Below the pieces are notes generated by a model. The model was not told the DNA's origin, did not search any database, and saw nothing but the letters and a program-made list of their open reading frames with translations. The position numbers and the translations under genes are program-made. Positions 9,121 to 17,300 of a stretch of DNA of 21,614 bases are shown here, piece by piece. Within the stretch, counting starts at the first letter, position 1. Each line of letters opens with the position of its first letter. The DNA is from an uncultured Ignavibacteria bacterium (GTDB taxonomy: Bacteria > Bacteroidota > Ignavibacteria > Tepidaquicellales > Tepidaquicellaceae): positions 1 through 21,614 of the forward strand of contig CALJIG010000086.1 of the NCBI GenBank assembly GCA_937974175.1, written 5' to 3'.

Positions 9121-9150
9121 CCACTTTCCTCCACTTTGCTCCACCTGTAT
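9121..9150 (-). promoter_or_regulatory. MraZ operator: three 10-bp direct repeats
   Basis: On the minus strand three consecutive decamers read ATACAGGTGG, AGCAAAGTGG and AGGAAAGTGG. The two nearer mraZ share AAAGTGG and the farther one keeps GGTGG. The exact 10-bp period places each GTGG on the same DNA face. This is the known pattern of MraZ boxes, and they lie just upstream of mraZ, between a Bacteroidota-like promoter and the coding sequence. Binding would be expected to block initiation or promoter clearance. Repeat structure is seen directly; the function is inferred from the family. Confidence 0.82.
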
Positions 9151-9151
9151 A

Positions 9152-9182
9152 CAAAAATAGGCAAAATAAATGAAAAGTCAAA
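9152..9182 (-). promoter_or_regulatory. Candidate promoter for the dcw operon, Bacteroidota-type
   Basis: The minus strand carries TTTG (9182-9179), a 19-base spacer, then TATTTTTG (9159-9152). This fits the TTTG-N19-TAnnTTTG consensus of the primary sigma factor in Bacteroidota exactly. The same stretch also reads TTGACT-16-TATTTT in sigma-70 terms. Transcription would start around 9143-9147 and run directly into the MraZ repeats, giving a leader of roughly 70-75 bases. A competing -10-like TATAAT lies at 9116-9111, without a matching -35. Confidence 0.6.
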
Positions 9183-9303
9183 TAAAATTATTATGCAGAA
9201 AAAAATTTATTTTTTAAGTGCTTGATATTTCTGCAATTTCTAATTCGCAGATTTTTTATGATGAGTGAGGTATGGATTTATAGCGTTTTATAACTTATAT
9301 TAA

Positions 9304-9326
9304 ATGCCCATAAATAGAAAGGGCAT
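9304..9326 (-). terminator. Possible weak terminator after the unknown gene
   Basis: Minus-strand RNA forms ATGCCC / GGGCAT (6 bp, 11-base loop) followed by TTTAATAT. It starts 32 bases after the stop of the unknown gene. The stem is short and the U-run interrupted, so it may be a poor terminator or only a stabilising 3' hairpin. Confidence 0.4.
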
Positions 9327-9357
9327 AATTTATTTTTAATTGACTTAGTGGCTATAA

Positions 9358-9948
9358 TCAGCGGTTAAAAAAGCAAACTGTATCTTTTGTAATAATTTTT
9401 TTCAGATTGTAACTTTCTTCCCAAAATTCGATTGAATCAGTGCAACCATCCTTTTGTATATTAATAGTATCGCCGTTTTTTTGATAAATATAATTTTTCT
9501 TTAAAAGCGTCCCCTGAAAGCAATCAATTTGAAAAATTTTTCTTTCAATATTTTCCCCGTTCTGAGAATTTATAAAATACATATAATTATAATAATCGAA
9601 AATAGTGCTGGGACCATCCAGCAGAACTATCTCATTCTCATTTACCTCTATTATTTCTTTGACAACTGAATTAAGATAAATCTCAAGTTTGTTATTATCA
9701 ATTTTTCTTATTCTCATTGTAACAGATTCTCCATTCATAGTTGAGATGAACTCTGCTCTTACATATCCTTCCGGAGATATTGTAAAGCTGCACTCTTGAA
9801 CGAAATCCTTTTCCTCAACCCGCTTAAAATATGTTTTCATATGGATTGATACTACCCTTTCGGAAAAAGTCTGAGTGTATAATTGAGTCTGAATATGTTC
9901 ATCTCTCAAAAATAATTCACCTGTGAATGTTATTTTATTGTCTTCCAC
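9358..9948 (-). CDS. Hypothetical protein of unknown family
   Basis: I do not recognise this 196-residue protein. It has no signal peptide, membrane helix or nucleotide-binding motif. The sequence alternates short polar and hydrophobic stretches as in an all-beta protein. It has four cysteines (C53, C143, C169, C192), an aromatic patch FDYYNYMYF near 117-125 and a late EFWEESYNLKKI. The second half loosely recalls beta-barrel domains of the DUF3108 type, but this is only an impression. The start is GTG at 9948-9946, 12 bases after an in-frame TAA; M37 is a possible later start. It lies between the rpoC terminator and the dcw promoter region, so it is probably a separate unit, though I see no convincing promoter. 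A soluble cytoplasmic protein is the simplest reading. Confidence 0.72.
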   Translation of the reverse strand: MEDNKITFTGELFLRDEHIQTQLYTQTFSERVVSIHMKTYFKRVEEKDFVQECSFTISPEGYVRAEFISTMNGESVTMRIRKIDNNKLEIYLNSVVKEIIEVNENEIVLLDGPSTIFDYYNYMYFINSQNGENIERKIFQIDCFQGTLLKKNYIYQKNGDTINIQKDGCTDSIEFWEESYNLKKIITKDTVCFFNR

Positions 9949-9989
9949 AATCAGTTCTTAATTGAATAATTGTATCTAAATTTTTGAAC

Positions 9990-10020
9990 AAAAAAAAAGG
10001 CGGAACAATCGTCCCGCCTT
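9990..10020 (-). terminator. Intrinsic terminator after rpoC
   Basis: Minus-strand RNA reads AAGGCGGGA, a six-base loop, then TTCCGCCTT, followed by an uninterrupted T-run (9998-9990, nine bases including the stem end). The stem has nine pairs, one of them a G-U wobble at 10013/10004. On the plus strand that pair is an A-C mismatch, so the structure is best in the rpoC direction. It begins 25 bases after the rpoC stop and closes the RNA polymerase operon. Confidence 0.9.
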
Positions 10021-10044
10021 TTATATGAATTACTATTTTATATC

Positions 10045-13000
10045 TTATGCTTTTACTTTTTCTTCGATTGTTTCTTCAACCTCTGCAGGAGCAGAAATTT
10101 TCTCTGAGAAAGAATGCTTATTAGATACAACTAAGTCTTTATATTTTCTTAGTCCTGTACCGGCAGGAATTAACTGACCGATAATAACGTTTTCTTTCAA
10201 TCCTAATAAGTGGTCAACTTTTCCTTTGATAGATGCATCTGTAAGAACTTTAGTTGTTTCCTGGAACGATGCGGCAGAGATAAAGCTGTCCGTAGTAAGT
10301 GAGGTTTGTGTAATACCAAGCAATACAGGTTCTGCAGTTGCAGGCATTGCCTCTCTTGTTTTTACTACAGCTTTTTCTTTTTTCTTAAGTGCAGCATTTA
10401 TTTCTTTCAGATCTTTTTTGTTCATTAGCTGACCTAAGTAAACTTCCTTGCTGTCGCCGTTTTCAGTTACAACAACCATTCCTTTTAATCCTTCGTTTTC
10501 GTCACCGAATACATTCTTATGAATTACATCGCCTTCAAGAATTCTTGTATCACCCGGGTCAGTAACTTTAACTTTTTGCAGCATCTGACGAACAATTACT
10601 TCGATGTGCTTATCGTTAATTTTTACACCCTGAATTCTATAAACTTCCTGAATTTCGTTTACAAGATATTCCTGAACTTCAGCAACACCTTTGATCTTAA
10701 GAATATCAACCGGATCGTAAGCGCCGCCTGTAAGCTGCTCGCCTGCTTTCACGATATCACCGTGTCTTACAAGAATATGTTTTCCAATCGGAATTTTATA
10801 ATCACGTGATTCAGCACCATCGAGTGAAACAATTTTCAGCTCTCTGCTACCTCTTGTGATTTTTCCGATTTCAACTTTACCGTCGATTTCAGCAATCTTC
10901 GCAGGATCGTTCGGGCTTCTTGCTTCGAATAACTCAGTTACTCTTGGCAGACCGCCTGTAATATCTCTTGTCTTACCGGAATCTTTTGGAATCTTAACTA
11001 TAATTGTACCCGCTTTTACTTCCTCGCCGTCATTAACAAGCAAGTTAGCTTTTACAGGAATCAAGTATGTTGAAAGTAGTTTTTCACTCTTAGAACTCTT
11101 GATTTGCAAAGTTGGTGATTTTGTTTTATCTCTTGATTCAATAACGATTTTCTGATAGTGACCTGTTTGATCGTCTCTTACCTGTTCATATTGTTTTCCT
11201 TCCTGTAAATCAGCATATGAAATTATACCATCATCTTCTGCAACGATAACAGTATTGTATGGGTCACTTTCATAAAGGATAGTGTTCTTCTTCACTTCAT
11301 CTTTATTGCGTACCATAAGCACTGCGCCGTAAGGTACAGAGTATCTGGATAGCTGATTATTATGACTGTCAAGAATTACAATGAATCCGTTTCTGCTTAA
11401 TGATACCAATGAAGTTCCTGCAACACCTTTGTATTCAACAAGTTTTAAGTTTTCAAACTTAACTTTACCGTCGAACTTAGTTGGTGTTTGTGATTGTGTG
11501 ATAATCTTAGAAGCAGTACCACCAATGTGGAATGTTCTGAGTGTAAGCTGTGTACCAGGCTCACCGATTGACTGCGCTGCGATAATACCTACTGCTTCAC
11601 CTACTTCAACCATTTTACCGGTTGCAAGGTTTCTGCCGTAGCATTTTACACAAACGCCTCTCTTGGTTTCGCATGTTAACACTGAACGAATTTCAACGCC
11701 TGTTATCGGAGACTCTTCAATTAAGTCAGCGATTTCTTCTGTGATTTCCTGTCCTGCTTTTACCAATACTTCATTGTTTATAGGATTGATAACATCGTGC
11801 GCAACTACTCTTCCTAATATTCTTTCTTTCAACGGCTCTTTAATTTCTTCACCATCTTTTAATGCTTCAGTATATACACCTCTTTGTGTTCCGCAATCAA
11901 TTTCATTTATAATTACATCCTGCGCTACGTCAACAAGTCTTCTTGTTAAGTATCCTGCATCAGCAGTTTTTAAAGCTGTATCTGCAAGACCTTTTCTCGC
12001 TCCGTGAGTTGAAATAAAGTACTCAAGGATTGAAAGACCTTCTTTAAAGTTTGCGATAATCGGGTTCTCGATGATTTCACCTGCTTGTCCTGTTAAGGAT
12101 TTCTGCGGCTTCTGCATAAGACCTCTCATACCTGCTAACTGTGACACCTGTTCTACCGAACCTCTCGCGCCGGAGTCAATCATCATGTGTAATGAGTTGA
12201 AACCGTTCTTCGAGCGTTTCAGGTTGAACATGAGTTCGTTTCTGATGTGGTCACGAACGTGCGTCCAGATATCGATAACTTTGTTGTATCTTTCGTTTTC
12301 AGAAATGATACCTCTTTGTTTCGATTTTTCAATTGTCTCTACTCTCTTATAAGCATCTTCAATAATCTTTGTCTTTGTTTCCGGTACTTCGATGTCATCG
12401 ATATTTACTGATAAGCCGCCCATTGTTGCAAACTTAAATCCTACTTCTTTTAATTTATCTAAGAAGATAGCTGTTTCAAGGTTACCAACGGTTTTGTAAA
12501 TATTGCCGATGATTTCAATAATTTTTTTCTTCTTGAGCAAATCATTGATGTACGGCATTCCTTCAGGAACGATTTCATTGAATATAACTCTACCTGTGGT
12601 GGTGTCTATTATTTTTCCTTTAATTCTTACTTTAATCTGAGCGTGTAGTCCTAATTTTTTCGATTCATAAGCCATCTTTACTTCCATTGGTGAAGAGAAC
12701 ATTTTTCCGTGGCCAACATCATCAGCTAATTCTTTTGTCAGATAGTAAGCGCCTAAAATTAATTCCTGGTTAGGAATACATGTAGGGTTACCATGCTGAG
12801 GTGAAAGAATATTGTGTGAGGAAAGCATTAAGATAGATGCTTCCAATTGTGCTTCTGATGAAAGTGGTACGTGAACTGCCATCTGGTCACCGTCAAAGTC
12901 AGCATTGAATGCGATACAAACAAACGGATGCAGTCTGATAGCTTTACCTTCTACAAGTACCGGCTGGAAAGCCTGAATACTAAGTCTGTGAAGGGTTGGA

Positions 13001-14304
13001 GCTCTGTTCAATAATACAGGATGTCCGTCAATAACGTTTTCAAGGATGTCCCATACTTCCGGTGTTCTCTTATCGATTAACTTCTTTGCGCTTTTAACTG
13101 TCTTTACATAGTCTCTGTCAATAAGTCTTCTGATAACGAAAGGCTTGAATAATTCCAAAGCCATATCTTTTGGAAGACCGCACTGATGAAGTTTCAATTC
13201 AGGACCTACAACGATAACCGAACGACCTGAATAGTCAACACGTTTACCAAGTAAGTTTTGTCTGAATCTTCCTTGCTTTCCTTTTAATATATCCGATAAA
13301 GATTTTAATGCTCTGTTCTCGGATTTAACTGCAGTCACTCTTCTTGAGTTATCAAGTAAAGCGTCAACAGCTTCCTGAAGCATTCTTTTTTCGTTTCTTA
13401 AAATTACTTCCGGAGCTTTGATGTCCAAAAGTCTTTTTAATCTGTTGTTTCTAATTATAACTCTTCTGTATAAATCGTTAAGATCGGAGGTAGCAAATCT
13501 ACCGCCTTCTAACGGCACCAATGGACGAAGTTCAGGCGGAATCACTGGGATTACGTCAAGAACCATCCATTCAGGTCTGTTAGGCTTTGCACCTTCTTTT
13601 ACTCTGAAGGCTTCAAGCACTCTTAATCTTTTTATATTTTCAGCTTTCTTCAAAGCTGAAGGGTCTTCTTTTAATTCTTGTCTTAATCTTGAAATATCTT
13701 CAATAATATTTACACGTCTAAGTAGTTCTTTAATTGCTTCACCGCCCTGACCGTATACAAATTTTTTCGGACTGTCATCATCTAAACTTCTTTCTTCATC
13801 TGTTAATTTATCCAAAGCATCGTTCAGCTCTTCTTCGCTAATCAGCTGCTGTTTTTTAAAGCCGGTATTACCGACGTTAATTACAACGTAGCTTTCATAG
13901 TAAATAATTCTTTCAAGGTCTTTCGATGAAAGCCCGAGAACGTGACCGATCTTTGACGGAAGTGAACGGAAGAACCAGATATGAACTACAGGAACGCACA
14001 ATGTAATGTGCCCCATTCTTTCTCGTCTTACGCTCTTAAGATTTACTTCAACACCGCATCTATCGCAGACTATTCCTTTGTATCTGATGCCTTTGTATTT
14101 TCCGCAGTGACATTCCCAGTCCCTTACAGGTCCGAAAATTTTCTCACAGAACAAACCGTCTTTATCCGGTTTGAAAGTTCTGTAGTTAATTGTTTCCGGT
14201 TTTAATACTTCACCAAATGATTTAGAAATTATAGCATCGGTAGAGGATAAATTGATTGAGATTTTGGTAAATCTTTTTCTTTTGAATTCCGGTTTAAAAG
14301 CCAT
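10045..14304 (-). CDS. rpoC: DNA-directed RNA polymerase subunit beta'
   Basis: Largest subunit of the core RNA polymerase, holding the catalytic magnesium. It has 1419 residues, normal for the FCB group. The N-terminal zinc site is C65, C67, C80 and C83. The active site NADFDGDQMAVH places metal ligands at D469, D471 and D473. The second zinc site is C804, C878, C885 and C888, with the same 74-7-3 spacing as in E. coli. The bridge-helix/trigger-loop region around GARKGLADTALKTADAGYLTRRL is intact. The ATG follows a GAGG Shine-Dalgarno at about ten bases, 65 bases after the rpoB stop. A small 6-bp hairpin lies in that gap (14340-14358). No frameshift or truncation is seen. Confidence 0.99.
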   Translation of the reverse strand: MAFKPEFKRKRFTKISINLSSTDAIISKSFGEVLKPETINYRTFKPDKDGLFCEKIFGPVRDWECHCGKYKGIRYKGIVCDRCGVEVNLKSVRRERMGHITLCVPVVHIWFFRSLPSKIGHVLGLSSKDLERIIYYESYVVINVGNTGFKKQQLISEEELNDALDKLTDEERSLDDDSPKKFVYGQGGEAIKELLRRVNIIEDISRLRQELKEDPSALKKAENIKRLRVLEAFRVKEGAKPNRPEWMVLDVIPVIPPELRPLVPLEGGRFATSDLNDLYRRVIIRNNRLKRLLDIKAPEVILRNEKRMLQEAVDALLDNSRRVTAVKSENRALKSLSDILKGKQGRFRQNLLGKRVDYSGRSVIVVGPELKLHQCGLPKDMALELFKPFVIRRLIDRDYVKTVKSAKKLIDKRTPEVWDILENVIDGHPVLLNRAPTLHRLSIQAFQPVLVEGKAIRLHPFVCIAFNADFDGDQMAVHVPLSSEAQLEASILMLSSHNILSPQHGNPTCIPNQELILGAYYLTKELADDVGHGKMFSSPMEVKMAYESKKLGLHAQIKVRIKGKIIDTTTGRVIFNEIVPEGMPYINDLLKKKKIIEIIGNIYKTVGNLETAIFLDKLKEVGFKFATMGGLSVNIDDIEVPETKTKIIEDAYKRVETIEKSKQRGIISENERYNKVIDIWTHVRDHIRNELMFNLKRSKNGFNSLHMMIDSGARGSVEQVSQLAGMRGLMQKPQKSLTGQAGEIIENPIIANFKEGLSILEYFISTHGARKGLADTALKTADAGYLTRRLVDVAQDVIINEIDCGTQRGVYTEALKDGEEIKEPLKERILGRVVAHDVINPINNEVLVKAGQEITEEIADLIEESPITGVEIRSVLTCETKRGVCVKCYGRNLATGKMVEVGEAVGIIAAQSIGEPGTQLTLRTFHIGGTASKIITQSQTPTKFDGKVKFENLKLVEYKGVAGTSLVSLSRNGFIVILDSHNNQLSRYSVPYGAVLMVRNKDEVKKNTILYESDPYNTVIVAEDDGIISYADLQEGKQYEQVRDDQTGHYQKIVIESRDKTKSPTLQIKSSKSEKLLSTYLIPVKANLLVNDGEEVKAGTIIVKIPKDSGKTRDITGGLPRVTELFEARSPNDPAKIAEIDGKVEIGKITRGSRELKIVSLDGAESRDYKIPIGKHILVRHGDIVKAGEQLTGGAYDPVDILKIKGVAEVQEYLVNEIQEVYRIQGVKINDKHIEVIVRQMLQKVKVTDPGDTRILEGDVIHKNVFGDENEGLKGMVVVTENGDSKEVYLGQLMNKKDLKEINAALKKKEKAVVKTREAMPATAEPVLLGITQTSLTTDSFISAASFQETTKVLTDASIKGKVDHLLGLKENVIIGQLIPAGTGLRKYKDLVVSNKHSFSEKISAPAEVEETIEEKVKA

Positions 14305-14369
14305 TTTATAGTTACCTCTTTTTAAATTTTGTTTGACGAAGCAGACACATTATCTGCTGAATTTAATTA

Positions 14370-17300
14370 CTATTCCGGTACGATATCTAAGCATAATCCC
14401 TGTAACTCTTTCATCAATACATTGAAGGATTCCGGAACACCTGCTTCTGGTAAGTTATCCCCTTTAATGATTGCTTCATATACTCTGCTTCTTCCGTTAA
14501 CATCATCGGATTTATATGTGAGCATTTCCTGTAATACGTGCGATGCGCCGTATCCTTGTAATGCCCAGCACTCCATCTCTCCGAATCTCTGACCGCCGAA
14601 CTGCGCTTTACCGCCGAGTGGCTGCTGAGTAATAAGTGAGTATGGCCCGATAGACCTTGCGTGAATCTTATCATCAACTAAGTGAGAAAGCTTCAGCATA
14701 TAAATTTGTCCGCATGTTACTTCCTGGTCAAATCTTTCGCCTGTTCTTCCGTCGTATAAATATGTTCTTGAGTTTGCTGAAAGTCCTGCTTTAACTAATA
14801 TTTCCTGAATCTGCTCTACTGATGCGCCGTCAAAAATAGGAGTAGCGAATTTCACACCCATTAATTTTGCTGCCCATCCTAAAGCTGTTTCATATAGCTG
14901 ACCAAGATTCATTCTCGATGGAACACCAAGCGGATTCAACACGATATCTACAGGTGTGCCGTCAGGTAAGAATGGCATATCTTCCGGCGGTACGATTTTA
15001 GAAACAACACCTTTATTACCGTGTCGTCCTGCCATCTTATCACCTACTGATAATTTTCTTTTCTTGGCAACATATACTTTAGCAAGCTTTACTACACCGG
15101 TTGGCAATTCATCGCCGAGTGTAACTTTGACTTTTAATCTCTTATATCTTTCTTCTATCTCATTGAACTTGTATGTATAGTTCTTGTAGATATCAGGAAT
15201 AAGAGCTGCTGCTTTTTTATTAGATGTCCATTCGTTATCATAATCAAAATTATTTACATCGAATCCTTTGTTATCAACTAAGTCAACAAATGTATCTCTC
15301 TTGAAGCTGTAACCGGCTTTGAATATTACATTGCCTTTTTTATCTCTTACTGTTGATGCTTCTTTATCTTCAAGTAAGATTCCAAGTTTTTCAGCATACT
15401 TTACATTAAGGTCTTTTATTTCTTTCTTTCTGTCTGCTTCGTATTTATCAATTTTCTTTTTCTCTTCGCGTTTGCTTTCTGTATCTCTTGTCTTTCTTGA
15501 GAATAATTTTTTATTGATAACTATTCCTTTAAGTCCCGGAGTGGCTTTCAATGATGCATCTTTAACGTCACCTGCTTTATCACCGAAGATAGCTCTTAAA
15601 AGTTTTTCTTCAGGTGTCGGTTCAGTTTCACCCTTAGGTGTTACTTTACCAATGAGGATATCGCCTTCTTTTACTTCTGCGCCTATTCTTACAATACCGT
15701 TTTCATCTAAGTCTTTTGTTGCTTCTTCACTTACGTTCGGAATTTCTTTTGTTAATTCTTCTTCACCTCTTTTTGTATCTCTTACTTCTAATGAGAACTC
15801 TTCGATGTGAATAGATGTATAAATATCTTCCGATACTACTTTTTCACTGATAACAATAGCATCTTCGAAGTTGTATCCGTTCCAAGGCATAAATGCTACA
15901 AGAACGTTTCTTCCAAGTGCCAGCTCACCGTGTTGTGTTGATGAACCGTCAGCAAGGATATCACCCTTCTTAACTTTTTGACCTTCGAATACTCTTGGTC
16001 TCTGGTTAATCGAGGTATCCTGGTTAGTTCTTAAGAATTTAACCAGCTGATGTTCTACAACTCTTTTATCATCGAAGCTTAATAAATTTTCTTCACTGTC
16101 TTCTCTTATGTTATATCTTACGATTATTCTGTCGCCTGTTACTGATTCAACAACACCGTCTGCTTCTGCAGTTATCATTGTTCTTGAATCTCTTGCAACT
16201 ATCTCTTCGAATCCTGTTCCTACTAACGGTGCTTCAGGTCTGAGTAAAGGCACAGCCTGACGCTGCATATTACTACCCATCAGCGCTCTGTTAGCATCAT
16301 CATGCTCTAAGAATGGAATCAATGCTGCTGCAGCAGATACAATCTGATTTGTAGCAACATCCATATAGTCAACTTCTTCAGGCTTTAATACCGGGAAGTC
16401 ACCTTTATTTCTTGATTTCACCTTAGCGTTTACGAAGTCACCATTGTTTTTTACGCCTTCATTAGCCTGAGCAATTTTATACATATCTTCTTTTTCAGCA
16501 GATAGATATTCAATCTCAGTTGTTACTTTTGAATTTGTAACTTTTCTGTATGGTGTTTCGATGAAGCCAAGTTCATTTACTCTTGAGTGAATACACAATG
16601 AGGAGATAAGACCGATGTTCGGACCTTCCGGTGTTTCAATCGGGCAAAGTCTGCCGTAGTGTGTATAGTGAACGTCACGAACTTCAAAGCCCGCTCTTTC
16701 TCTCGAAAGACCGCCAGGTCCAAGAGCACTGATTCTTCTCTTATGGGTCATTTCCGATAAAGGATTTGTCTGATCCATAAACTGAGAAAGCTGCGATGTT
16801 CCGAAGAACGATGCAAGCGCGCTTGTAATAGGACGTGAGCTTATCAGTTTCGAAGGAGTTAAATTCTCTTCGTCATGAATGCTCATTTTGTCTCTGATTG
16901 TTCTTCCCATTCTTGAAAGACCAAGTGCGAACTGTGATGCTAATTGCTCAGCAACTGTTCTTACTCTTCTGTTTCCAAGATGGTCGATATCATCCACTTC
17001 TTTTCTGTTATCAACTAAGTCTCTTATGTATTCAATAATAGATACGATGTCTTCTTTTGTAAGGATAGTAATATGGTCATCAATATTTAAACCGAGTTTG
17101 TAATTTATTTTGTAACGTCCTACATTTCCTAAATCATATTTCTTCGGATTGAAGAATAATTTTTCAATGTAAGATTTTGCACTTTCAGCTTCGCTTTCAG
17201 ACATAGATACGTCTGATTTTCTTCTTCTTCCTTCAGGTTTATCTTCATCAACTACTTTTTCTACTAAGCTGTCGCTTTCCTCATCATCGCTGATAATGGT

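Larger units (their letters stand above)
9073..9357. other. 285-base gap between the unknown gene and mraZ
   Basis: No gene is seen here on either strand. From the unknown gene toward mraZ it holds a short GC hairpin (9304-9326), an imperfect hairpin at 9231-9250 (CTGC paired with GCAG, one internal mismatch, two-base loop), a very AT-rich stretch, the candidate promoter (9152-9182), the MraZ repeats (9121-9150) and a leader with two tiny overlapping reading frames. It is the longest gene-free stretch in the window. Confidence 0.7.

Noticed and set aside
9231..9250. Imperfect hairpin upstream of the mraZ promoter as a terminator or operator
   Set aside because: It has an internal mismatch, a two-base loop and no U-run; nothing ties it to a function.
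9949..9989. TACAAT-like promoter for the unknown gene just after the rpoC terminator
   Set aside because: No -35 or TTTG element sits at proper spacing except within the terminator T-run, so the match is too weak to list.
14340..14358. Hairpin AGCAGA/TCTGCT in the rpoB-rpoC gap as a terminator
   Set aside because: It is only 6 bp with no U-run, and rpoC must be co-transcribed with rpoB. It is at most a minor structure.
14414..14677. 87-codon minus-strand frame inside the end of rpoB
   Set aside because: It is in another frame within conserved rpoB sequence; the composition is not protein-like and no family is recognised.
15319..15810. 163-codon plus-strand frame inside rpoB
   Set aside because: It is antisense to well-conserved rpoB, Ser/Leu/Phe-rich as expected for a reverse-strand shadow, and shows no domain or ribosome-binding site.
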